This document shows positions 44,447 to 51,745 of a DNA stretch of 64,000 nucleotides, piece after piece (position 1 is the first letter of the stretch; every line of letters begins with the position of its first letter). Position numbers and translations under genes: made by a program. The notes under the pieces were generated by a model. That model had not been told where the DNA came from. It was given only the letters and a program-made list of their open reading frames with translations, and did no database searches. The stretch is from Chloroflexota bacterium (GTDB lineage Bacteria > Chloroflexota > Chloroflexia > Chloroflexales > Herpetosiphonaceae): contig JAIUOC010000006.1 of assembly GCA_020161265.1 (NCBI GenBank), positions 248,001-312,000 on the forward strand, in the 5' to 3' direction.

Positions 44447-44478
44447 CGATGGATGCTAATATTATTTAGCATCCATCG
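44447..44478 (-). other. Strong intercistronic stem-loop after the secreted-protein gene
   Basis: A perfect 13-bp stem (CGATGGATGCTAA / TTAGCATCCATCG) with loop TATTAT lies between the small secreted protein gene and the ABC genes. There is no T-run. It probably protects or processes the upstream message so that the secreted protein is made in excess over the transporter. Confidence 0.7.
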
Positions 44479-44496
44479 GAAGCTTAGGTTAAAGAA

Positions 44497-44898
44497 TTAT
44501 GGATGGGCTTTGGATGAGCTTGTACTTTTAGTGACGGTCGGATTTGACCATGTATGACTTGCACTAACATCGGCATTGTGTAGCCCTGGTGCATAAAATG
44601 AACAAGAATCCTCAACCCCCACCGATGAACCTGTATCCGAATCAGAGAAGGCGCAGGTTCCATTTGCATATACACCGCTAACTTTTAACGACCCATTAAC
44701 TGTTACACCATGACTTGCTCCAGTTGGATCATCAACCGAGCTAGAGCCACCACCTGCTACGCGTGCTGGCCATTCCCGCCAGGAACCACTGCCGTAATTA
44801 ATCGTAGCAGCATTTGTTGCTGCAAACGCTTCTCCCGCACTCGCTGCGCCTAACACAATTGCTAATGCGATAATCCCTCGACCAATGAACTTAACCAT
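44497..44898 (-). CDS. Small secreted two-cysteine protein
   Basis: This 133-aa precursor has a signal peptide (FIGRGIIALAIVLGAASAG, with likely cleavage after AFA at residue 26) and a mature part rich in Gly, Ser, Asn and Val, with aromatic spots (GSGSWREW) and two cysteines, Cys82 and Cys99, that could form a disulfide. The pattern HGVTVNGSLKVSGVYANG and SCSFYAPG is loosely like lactococcin-972-type bacteriocins, but I would not assign that family. AGGAGTG lies nine bases before the ATG and a TTGACA promoter lies upstream. It heads the ABC operon, so a secreted peptide with dedicated export or immunity is the main hypothesis. Confidence 0.8.
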   Translation of the reverse strand: MVKFIGRGIIALAIVLGAASAGEAFAATNAATINYGSGSWREWPARVAGGGSSSVDDPTGASHGVTVNGSLKVSGVYANGTCAFSDSDTGSSVGVEDSCSFYAPGLHNADVSASHTWSNPTVTKSTSSSKAHP

Positions 44899-44933
44899 AA
44901 ATCTTCACTCCTGATCTAATAATCATTATATTT

Positions 44934-44962
44934 ATACTATTAATAATTATTTTATTTGTCAA
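44934..44962 (-). promoter_or_regulatory. Promoter of the secreted-protein/ABC operon
   Basis: On the minus strand, TTGACA (complement of 44957-44962), a 17-base spacer and TAGTAT (complement of 44934-44939) lie in a very AT-rich stretch, about 30 bases before the gene. Confidence 0.65.
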
Positions 44963-45319
44963 GTATTAATTTATTTGATTTAGAATTATATTTTGTATTT
45001 TTAAATACAAAATAATAGCATATTTATTATATGCATAATAGTTCTGGTATTTAAATGAATGTAATTAAAAATCTTGACGTATTTATATATCCTTATAAAG
45101 GCTTATTTTTAGATATAGCGAAAAGACCAATGAATTATTGGCATTTGGCGAGGGATTAAATGATGGAGGAGTTTGATGAGTGATTATGCAATATAATCGA
45201 CGGGCTTCTCTCGCAGCAAACCGTTGCCCACGATTATAACGAGATTATTGTGCCTGTCAAGCAATTACTGCGCTGCTGATCAATTTGGGGGCGATCAGCA
45301 GCGCAATCGAGCCAATCAA
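44963..45319. other. AT-rich gene-poor gap
   Basis: The first ~120 bases are extremely AT-rich with no gene. At 45160-45279 a plus-strand frame begins MMEEFDE, meets TGA at 45181 and continues in frame for 31 codons (ending VKQLLRC), which may be a decayed or interrupted small gene. A 12-bp perfect stem (GCGCTGCTGATC / GATCAGCAGCGC, 45270-45304) with no T-run lies just after the stop of the acyl-CoA dehydrogenase gene. Confidence 0.5.
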
Positions 45320-46468
45320 TTAGGCTAATTCGCCAAGTAAACCACGCGAGATAACCATGCGCAGAATTTCCGATGTGCCTTCGCCAATCGTCAGCAAACG
45401 CGTATCGCGATAGTAGCGCTCAACTGGATATTCGCTGCTATAGCCGTAGCCGCCAAAGATTTGCACGGCGTTGCGGCAGGCGCGTTCTGAGGCTTCCGAG
45501 GCATAGAGCTTGGCAATCGCTGCTTCGCGAGTGAATGGTTTGCCGTTTTCTTTGAGCCATGCGGCACGTAAAATCAGCAAACGGGCAGCTTCTAGCTCAG
45601 TATCCATATCAGCCAACATATTGCTGATCGATTGATAGCTGCCAATCGCATGACCAAAGGCTTGGCGCTCACGGGCATAGCTGACCGCAGCTTCCATCGC
45701 AGCCACACCTAAACCAATCGCCATTGCCCCGATCGAAATCCGCCCGCCATCGAGCACTTTGAGGAATTGCACAAAGCCATCGCCCTCGGCTCCTAGTAGG
45801 TTTTCAAGCGGAACCCGCACATTATCGAAGGTGATGGCGTGGGTATTCGAGCCACGTAAGCCCATTTTGTGCTCAGGGCTGCCGAAATGCACGCCTGGCG
45901 TACCTTTAGGAATGATGATCGCGCTGATGCCACGCTTGCCGCGATCTTTGTTGGTAATGGCGGTGGCAATCAGGTGGCCTGCTTCGGCGGCGTTGGTGAT
46001 CCACATTTTTGCGCCATTGATCACCCATTCGTTGCCATCGCGCACGGCGGTGGTGCGGGTTGAGCCAGCATCCGAGCCAGCATGGGGTTCAGTTAAACCA
46101 AATGCTCCAAGGTAACGACCTTCAGCAGCTGGCCGTAGAAATTGCTCTTTTTGTTGATCGTTACCAAACATGGCGATTGGGGCACTGCCCAAACCAACAT
46201 GGGCTGCATAGGAAAGCGCCGTCGAGCCACAACAACGGGCAATTTCTTCGACTGCAAGCGCTGCGCTAATCGCATCGGCTCCTGCGCCGCCCAATTCTTC
46301 AGCAAAAGGCAAGCCCATCAAACCCATATCGGCCATTTTTTGCCAGGTCGAGGCTGGAATTTGGGCTTTTTCATCAACGTCTTTGGCTTTGGGCAATAAC
46401 TCGCGCTCAGCAAATTCACGCACACTTTGACGTAACTCTTGCTGTTCTTGGGTTAACTGGAAATCCAT
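45320..46468 (-). CDS. Acyl-CoA dehydrogenase
   Basis: This 382-aa flavoprotein oxidises acyl-CoA thioesters at the alpha-beta bond, passing electrons to ETF. It starts MDFQLTQEQQELRQSVREFAE and has the family motifs FGLTEPHAGSDAGS (FAD/substrate binding), KMWITNAAEAGHLIATA, RERQAFGHAIGSYQSI, and the C-terminal QIFGGYGYSSEYPVERYYRD and ITIGEGTSEILRMVI (LTIGEGTSE in the sequence), where Glu in GEGTSE is the catalytic-base position for short/medium-chain types. AGGAG lies nine bases before the ATG. It is single, with no adjacent beta-oxidation genes. Confidence 0.96.
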   Translation of the reverse strand: MDFQLTQEQQELRQSVREFAERELLPKAKDVDEKAQIPASTWQKMADMGLMGLPFAEELGGAGADAISAALAVEEIARCCGSTALSYAAHVGLGSAPIAMFGNDQQKEQFLRPAAEGRYLGAFGLTEPHAGSDAGSTRTTAVRDGNEWVINGAKMWITNAAEAGHLIATAITNKDRGKRGISAIIIPKGTPGVHFGSPEHKMGLRGSNTHAITFDNVRVPLENLLGAEGDGFVQFLKVLDGGRISIGAMAIGLGVAAMEAAVSYARERQAFGHAIGSYQSISNMLADMDTELEAARLLILRAAWLKENGKPFTREAAIAKLYASEASERACRNAVQIFGGYGYSSEYPVERYYRDTRLLTIGEGTSEILRMVISRGLLGELA

Positions 46469-46532
46469 TGAGCATATCTCCTATGATTTGGTCGGCTTCG
46501 TTGCCTAATTGTAGTATACCAAGAAGTTGTCG

Positions 46533-46688
46533 GAAGGATGAAGGATGAAGTATGAGGGATGAAAGCAAGAGCCAAAAGTCAGAATTGAGCTTGGGAATAT
46601 TGTAAGAATACAAAGTTTATCGACCTTCGTGCTCTTCGTGTTCTTCGTGGTTAAATTTCATCCTTCATTCCTCATCATTCATCCTTAT
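46533..46688. repeat. MITE-like unit with inverted GGATGAA ends (second copy)
   Basis: The unit runs from GGAAGGATGAAGGATGAAG through a core to CTTCGTGTTCTTCGTGGTT and ATTTCATCCTTCATTCC. Read from the right end on the minus strand, the order (GGATGAATGATGAGG, then TTTAACCACGAAGAACACG) is the same as at 8404-8470. It begins two bases after the stop of the neighbouring gene. Confidence 0.7.
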
Positions 46689-46690
46689 AA

Positions 46691-47947
46691 TTAAGTTTCT
46701 TCATCGATGAAGGCCACATGGCGGAAGGTGGTTTGGTCTTCGATGCTGGCCCCAAGTGCGCCCACAATCAGCCCAATGATCGTAACCGTGCCAGCCAAGG
46801 CCAGATTATGTTCAAGCGACAGAAGCGCAAAATCAGTCCAGCGTTCGGCTAGCTCATTCGGCACTACCCAAATCACCAGCATTGCGGCGCTGATTAGCAG
46901 CAATACCATCGAAAGCATCGCACCTAAAATCGTCAGGATAATCGCGAAATCGGTTACGACAACTTGCTCAGTCAGCCGAAAGCGGGTGCGGCGGGTGAGC
47001 AAGCGTTGGCGCGTCACTACAAAGGTGGTGGTTCCCGCAATCGTGATTCCTAAAGCGCCAGCTACCTCAGCTAATGGCAAGCGCACGCCAACATCCCACA
47101 CTTCGGCGGTAAAGAGCAGAATTAGCAAGGTTGATAATGCTGCGCCCGTAAATTTAGTCAGATGCCAAACCAAAATCCATGGGCGGTTACGGGCAACTGC
47201 GGCGATAATTTCGCGACCTGAGCGCACCAGCACCCGCAAGGTAAAAAAGAATGGATTGCGCGATGATTGACCAGTTTCTTCAACCCGCAGGTCGGCAACT
47301 TCGGTCAGCGATTCGAGCATCCACTCATGCTCCTCGCTACTAAAATCATGCACTGCATCGAGATCTTCGGGCACACGCGGCACGCTCATTGGGCTACTGT
47401 GATCGTCATTATGCGGCAAGGCCAATAAATCGCCCAGCAAATGTAAAAATAAAGCCCAAATTCGATTGCTCAGCACCAATTCGCGCTCAGCTTTGCGGAC
47501 CATCGAGCGCTGAGCAGTTGGGTCGAGCCGCGCAGTCGAGATCGCCGCTGCATCAAGGCCACTGGCGGGCGTGCCAAGCGTATATTGTTTGCTCAGGGAA
47601 TGCAGATCGGTCGCGGTAAAGGCAATCGCAAAATCCCAGCCCTTGGTCAAACGCTCGGTCACCGCCATATCAATTAAACGAATTGGCTCGGCCAGCACAT
47701 CGCCAGGGTCAGGGTCGGGGCGCACCACAATTGGCACACGCCACGAAAATTCAGGGAAGTGCTGGCGTAAATATTCGCGAGTTCGTTCGCGAGCCGTGCG
47801 AATTGCGCCTTCGTCGATTTTTTCAAATGTGCCAATTAACACCCAACCAATTTCAACCAATGGTTTCTTGGGTGGCTGATCCTCACGGGCGCTATTCCAC
47901 AAGTATTCCTCTTGGATGGTTGTAGGCTCGATCATGGCTTCGCTCAT
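46691..47947 (-). CDS. Membrane protein with degenerate metzincin-like domain
   Basis: The 418-aa protein has a soluble N-terminal domain (to about 250) and four C-terminal helices in two pairs (TGAALSTLLILLFTAEVWDV, ALGITIAGTTTFVVT, FAIILTILGAMLSMVLLLISAAM and LALAGTVTIIGLIVGALG). The soluble part contains FAIAFTATDLHSLSKQYTLG and HLLGDLLALPHNDD (169-182). This resembles an archaemetzincin-type HExxHxxGxxH zinc motif, but Glu and the second His are lost (HLLGD) and Gly is Ala, so proteolysis is unlikely. GGGAG lies eight bases before the ATG, and the start overlaps the stop of the Mur-ligase-like gene by four bases, so the two are coupled. Confidence 0.7.
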   Translation of the reverse strand: MSEAMIEPTTIQEEYLWNSAREDQPPKKPLVEIGWVLIGTFEKIDEGAIRTARERTREYLRQHFPEFSWRVPIVVRPDPDPGDVLAEPIRLIDMAVTERLTKGWDFAIAFTATDLHSLSKQYTLGTPASGLDAAAISTARLDPTAQRSMVRKAERELVLSNRIWALFLHLLGDLLALPHNDDHSSPMSVPRVPEDLDAVHDFSSEEHEWMLESLTEVADLRVEETGQSSRNPFFFTLRVLVRSGREIIAAVARNRPWILVWHLTKFTGAALSTLLILLFTAEVWDVGVRLPLAEVAGALGITIAGTTTFVVTRQRLLTRRTRFRLTEQVVVTDFAIILTILGAMLSMVLLLISAAMLVIWVVPNELAERWTDFALLSLEHNLALAGTVTIIGLIVGALGASIEDQTTFRHVAFIDEET

Positions 47948-49560
47948 AAGTTGCGCTCCCACGCTTGGGCGATGGCAATTTTGCTAGCCCGATCTTTATA
48001 AACAATCCAAATCAGCACATCGCCCGCCTTGGCTGGTTGGGTCAGTTCATTAAAAGCAGCTTCATCGCCCTCTAGCTCAGTGATCGCGGCAGGATCAAGG
48101 CCAGCAGCACTGGCCGCAGCAATCATCAATGGCTCTAAAACGCCTGGTTCACGTCCACGCAAAAACCATGGGTCGCGTTTGAGGATCAAGCGATCGACAT
48201 GCTGAGCGATGATCGTCATTTGCTCTTGAATTTGTTGGTCGGTACGATCGCCAGTGCCACTGAACACCATGGCAATTTTTCCATTGGCGGTACGGAGTGG
48301 CGCGGCGCTGGCTAATAATACCCGCAGTCCATCGCTATTGTGCGCATAATCAATTAACAAGGTGATGCCATCGCGCTGAAATTGATTCAAACGGCCTGGA
48401 TTATGCTCGGCATTTGGTTGAAATCCAGCGAGGCCAAGCGCAATCTGGCCAGCACTTAATCCAAACGCAAACAGTGCGGCAGCAGCAGCCAAAGCATTGG
48501 CGATATTGTGCTGAGCCACTCCGCCAAAGCTCAAGGGCAACTCAGCCACCGCAATTAATGCTTGGGTTTGGCCCGCATTGGCGAGGATTAATTGGTTAGC
48601 ATCGAGATATAAACAGGTTTGTTGGTTCTGTTGCGCTTGCACAATCAAGGGATTATTGGCTTGCAAACTAAACCAGATAATAGGGGCTGTTGCTTGAGGG
48701 GCAACCACCTCAACTAACACTGGATCATCAGCATTCAAAATAACGGCTTTTTGGGCGGCACGCACGATGGTGGCCTTGAAATGAGCCATTTCGGCGACGG
48801 TTGCCAAACCGCGATCTGGCAGATGATCGTCGGCAACATTGGTTAACACCGCAATCTCGCAATGGTTGAAGGCCAAGCCACGGCGCAATAAACCACCGCG
48901 AGCAGTTTCCAACACAGCCACCTCGACCGCTGGATGGCTCAGCACCCGTTGCGCCCCACCAAAACCCGTCCAATCGCCTTGCTCAATTGCTTGGTTGTTA
49001 ATCCAAACGCCGTCGGTATCGGTGCGGCCTGTTTGGTAGCCCGCCGTGCGCAGGCTAAAATCGATCAAGCGGGTCGTGGTGGTTTTGCCGTTAGTGCCAC
49101 TAATCGCAATAATTGGCAAGGTTTGGTGCGTGCTAAGGTCGAATTGAGCGGCATTTTGGCGATAACGACCATAGCCAATCCACCAAGCTTCAGCCTCGCG
49201 CCAAAGTGGCAAGTGTTGCTTGGCTAAATCGTGCAATTCGTTTGGAATTTGCTCCTGCGCCAGCATAGCCTGAATTTCAGCAGAGCTAGCGGCTGCATCT
49301 GTGCTTGCCAATTGCTCAAGCAGCAGCGCTAAACTTTCGGGCGTGGCGGTTCGCCAAGTAATTGCATATTCGCCCAAGCTTGGGTGGTGTTGTAAAACAG
49401 GCTCAGCATGGGCAATGCCATAGTTGGCACAGGCTAGCGCCACTTGTTTGAGCCAAGCATCGATCTCCACAGTTTCGCCAACCAGCCGAACTAAAGCAAC
49501 CGGGGCATGAGCATAGCCATTTGGCCCTTCTAAGGCCCGAATATCACGAAACTCCAGCAT
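47944..49560 (-). CDS. CphA-like Mur ligase lacking the ATP-grasp domain
   Basis: The 538-aa protein begins like cyanophycin synthetase (MLEFRDIRALEGPNGYAHAPV), with an N-terminal domain of about 130 residues, then passes directly to a Mur ligase domain: Walker-type ISGTNGKTTTTRLID (155-160 core), VLTNVADDHL, AVILNADDP, and the third-domain HNIANALAAAAAL, PGRLNQF and LLIDYAHNSDGLR. Normal CphA (about 870 aa) has an ATP-grasp domain between these, which is absent. It may ligate an amino acid to a small acceptor or short peptide. It is translationally coupled to a membrane protein with a dead metzincin-like motif. Confidence 0.85.
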   Translation of the reverse strand: MLEFRDIRALEGPNGYAHAPVALVRLVGETVEIDAWLKQVALACANYGIAHAEPVLQHHPSLGEYAITWRTATPESLALLLEQLASTDAAASSAEIQAMLAQEQIPNELHDLAKQHLPLWREAEAWWIGYGRYRQNAAQFDLSTHQTLPIIAISGTNGKTTTTRLIDFSLRTAGYQTGRTDTDGVWINNQAIEQGDWTGFGGAQRVLSHPAVEVAVLETARGGLLRRGLAFNHCEIAVLTNVADDHLPDRGLATVAEMAHFKATIVRAAQKAVILNADDPVLVEVVAPQATAPIIWFSLQANNPLIVQAQQNQQTCLYLDANQLILANAGQTQALIAVAELPLSFGGVAQHNIANALAAAAALFAFGLSAGQIALGLAGFQPNAEHNPGRLNQFQRDGITLLIDYAHNSDGLRVLLASAAPLRTANGKIAMVFSGTGDRTDQQIQEQMTIIAQHVDRLILKRDPWFLRGREPGVLEPLMIAAASAAGLDPAAITELEGDEAAFNELTQPAKAGDVLIWIVYKDRASKIAIAQAWERNL

Positions 49561-49661
49561 AGGCCACCAACCTTAATTCAGCGCGAATCTAGGCTTAATG
49601 GTACATACACCGCCCAAAAAAGCAATTGACCAGAATGCTACGCTCAGCATAATGTTGAGTC

Positions 49662-49691
49662 TTGACAATTAAAGACTATTTCATCTATAGT
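49662..49691 (+). promoter_or_regulatory. Promoter of the polysaccharide lyase gene
   Basis: TTGACA (49662-49667), an 18-base spacer and TATAGT (49686-49691). An imperfect palindrome (CTCAGCATAATGTTGAG, 49643-49659) lies just upstream of the -35 and could be an operator. Confidence 0.7.
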
Positions 49692-49693
49692 TG

Positions 49694-49726
49694 GCACTTA
49701 GTAATTACATTGTAATTACTAAGTGC
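49694..49726 (+). promoter_or_regulatory. Perfect 16-bp inverted repeat at the transcription start
   Basis: GCACTTAGTAATTACA, a single T, and TGTAATTACTAAGTGC form a perfect inverted repeat directly after the -10 box, covering the predicted start and early leader. It is AT-rich with no T-run after it, as expected for an operator bound by a dimeric repressor, or for a 5' stabilising hairpin. Confidence 0.65.
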
Positions 49727-49753
49727 AATTTATGTAGTGCGAGGAATGCTGTT

Positions 49754-50635
49754 GTGCGGGTTATTTTGGCTTGTATCGCCTTGTTGGGGTTGGTAGGGGT
49801 TGCGGCAGCTACGCCGCAGGTGGTTTCGTATTCCAATGGTTGGGAGCAGGGAATTACGGGCAATGGGATGTGGAATCATACCCAAATTATGGCCGATGAT
49901 CGTTTTCAACGGGTGCAGCAACCAGTGCGCAAGGGTCAGTATGCGGTGCGCGTGGAAGTTCGGCCTGGCGATGATCCCTTAGGTTCGTCGGGCGAGCGGG
50001 CTGAGGTCTCGATCTTGAAGGGTTTGGATGGCCGCGCAATTCAAGAAAATACTCAAAGTGGCGTGCAATATATTGCGTTTAGTGTGCGTTTGGCTCACGA
50101 TTGGCAAGCCCCCGAAATTGAAGCTGGGGCTGGGCGTTGGGGGATTTTGGCGCAACTGCATGGCCCAGATACCCTGATATTTCCACCAGCCTTTTCGTTT
50201 CAAGCCCTTGATGGCTATTCGGTCGTATTTTATAGCGGCGATCTCGATTCAACCACTGAATCGTTGCGCAACCAGCGCTTTGCTTTATGGGATGCAACCC
50301 TGAATTTAGGGCGCTGGACTGATTTTGTTTTTCGGATTGATTTTGCCGAAGATTTTACTGGCACGTTTGATGTGTGGCGACGTGATGAGCAAGAACTCGA
50401 CTTTCGCCATGTACTCAGCCTTGATAATCTGCCAACTCTGCAATACAAATCAAGCGAAGGTAGCGTTGGCGACCACTATTGGAAGCATGGCTTTTATCGC
50501 TCGAAGCAAACTCGGGTAACCAACGTGCTTTGGCTTGATGGATTTAGTCGGGCAACCAGCTTTGATGAAGTGGTTGACGCGGCCTTTCCAACCCAACCAA
50601 TTGTCAATCTCTATTTGCCGTTGGCGCGACGTTAA
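49754..50635 (+). CDS. Secreted polysaccharide lyase-like protein (heparin lyase I/PL14099-type fold)
   Basis: This 293-aa protein starts at GTG (49754), with GAGG nine bases upstream; the upstream part of the frame looks non-coding. A signal peptide (RVILACIALLGLVGVAAA) precedes a jelly-roll domain. Motifs such as GQYAVRVEVRPGD, GERAEVSI, FSVRLAHDWQ, GRWGILAQLHGP, and LGRWTDFVFRIDF fit extracellular polysaccharide lyases of the heparin-lyase-I-like family, in which GERAE-type residues line the glycan cleft. The likely role is degradation of an external acidic polysaccharide. It has a strong promoter with operator-like repeats and shares a terminator with proC. Confidence 0.8.
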   Translation: MRVILACIALLGLVGVAAATPQVVSYSNGWEQGITGNGMWNHTQIMADDRFQRVQQPVRKGQYAVRVEVRPGDDPLGSSGERAEVSILKGLDGRAIQENTQSGVQYIAFSVRLAHDWQAPEIEAGAGRWGILAQLHGPDTLIFPPAFSFQALDGYSVVFYSGDLDSTTESLRNQRFALWDATLNLGRWTDFVFRIDFAEDFTGTFDVWRRDEQELDFRHVLSLDNLPTLQYKSSEGSVGDHYWKHGFYRSKQTRVTNVLWLDGFSRATSFDEVVDAAFPTQPIVNLYLPLARR

Positions 50636-50644
50636 CCCTTAATC

Positions 50645-50686
50645 AAATCAACCCCCGATCGATCGGCTCAGATCGGGGGTTGATTT
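50645..50686. terminator. Bidirectional terminator
   Basis: AAATCAACCCCCGATC pairs perfectly with GATCGGGGGTTGATTT over a ten-base loop. The arms carry A-rich and T-rich ends, so it can terminate both the lyase gene and proC. Confidence 0.75.
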
Positions 50687-50696
50687 GCATCAGCAA

Positions 50697-51512
50697 TTAT
50701 TCGCCACCAAGCTCACGAGCGCGACGATACGCCGCCCAAACTCCATCGGCTAAAACCGTCCGCAAACGACCTTTTTCGAGTTCGTAAAGCGCTGCGGCGG
50801 TGGTTCCGCCTGGCGAAGTGACCATATTGCGTAATTCGGCGACATGCTTGCCCGATTGGGCCGAGTAGCGCACTGCCCCAATCACGGTTTGTTCGACCAG
50901 TTGCGCTGCGATCCGACGAGGAAAACCCATATGCACGCCAGCATCGATCAAGGCTTCCATTACCATAAAAACATAGGCTGGACCTGTGCCCGAGAGCGCT
51001 GTGGCCATATCCATAAATTTCTCGTCCTCAACCTCAACTTCCTCGCCAATCGCGCTGAGCACGATTTTGGCCCAACCACGTCGCGCTTGATCAAGCCCCT
51101 TGCTGGCTGTCCAAACCGTAATTCCTTCAGCAATTTGGGCTGGAGTGTTGGGCATCGAACGGGCGATTGCGCTATGTCCGGTGGCTTCGGCAATTTGGCG
51201 CATCTTAACCCCAGCCAACACTGAAACAATCAGATCATCGGTTTGAAATGCGCCGTTGAGTTGGGGCAGCACTTGCTCAGTCATCTGAGGCTTGATGCCC
51301 AAAATGACCACATTGCCCCAGGTTGCGGCCTCGCGATTATCGCCAGTAGTGGCGATGCCCCAGCGTTGTGATAGCTCGCGGCGACGCTCAGGGCGTGGGG
51401 TGGCGGCCAAAACTTGGGTTGGTTGCACTAATTCGGCTTGGAGCAGGCCACCGATGACGGCCTCGCCCATGGTGCCTGTGCCAATAACTGCAACATTGAG
51501 ATTGGTTAACAT
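50697..51512 (-). CDS. proC: Pyrroline-5-carboxylate reductase
   Basis: ProC reduces pyrroline-5-carboxylate to proline with NAD(P)H in the cytosol. The 271-aa protein has the Rossmann motif VAVIGTGTMGEAVIGGLL, ILGIKPQMTEQVL, SVLAGVKMRQIAEA, ARSMPNTPAQIAEGIT and the C-terminal signature LSGTGPAYVFMVMEALIDAGVHMGFPR and VTSPGGTTAAALYELE. GGAG lies upstream of the ATG at 51512; the 19 earlier codons in frame are rejected as non-family residues. It is next to proS, separated by a repeat-filled gap, so proline biosynthesis and charging are neighbours. Confidence 0.96.
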   Translation of the reverse strand: MLTNLNVAVIGTGTMGEAVIGGLLQAELVQPTQVLAATPRPERRRELSQRWGIATTGDNREAATWGNVVILGIKPQMTEQVLPQLNGAFQTDDLIVSVLAGVKMRQIAEATGHSAIARSMPNTPAQIAEGITVWTASKGLDQARRGWAKIVLSAIGEEVEVEDEKFMDMATALSGTGPAYVFMVMEALIDAGVHMGFPRRIAAQLVEQTVIGAVRYSAQSGKHVAELRNMVTSPGGTTAAALYELEKGRLRTVLADGVWAAYRRARELGGE

Positions 51513-51593
51513 GGTCTGGTGTTCTCCATGATTGGCTGAAGGTTCACAGGCTCCATTGCCTAGCCGCAACGCTGCGGAAATGTTAATGTTGAT

Positions 51594-51745
51594 CCACGAA
51601 GGGCGAGGGACGAAGGATCAGAGGAGTTAATGCAGCTTGTTTTAAGCTTCTGACCTCTAGCCCTTGAATCCTAACCCCTGACCCCTAGCCCCTGAATCCC
51701 GACCCCTCGTTCCTATGTTCTATGCTCTGTGCTCTATGTTCTTAA
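51594..51745. repeat. Intergenic word repeats reaching into proS
   Basis: Words in order are GATCCACGAAGGGCGAGG, CTTCTGACCTCTAGCCC, CCTAACCCCTGACCCC, CCTGAATCCCGACCCC, and CTATGTTCTATGCTCTGTG. The final CTATGTTCTT words encode the last residues of ProS (NIEHRA) and its stop codon. Confidence 0.75.

Noticed and set aside
44497..44898. Firm assignment of the secreted protein to the lactococcin 972 family
   Set aside because: Only a loose spacing of His, Gly and aromatic residues is shared; the characteristic core is not convincing without a profile search.
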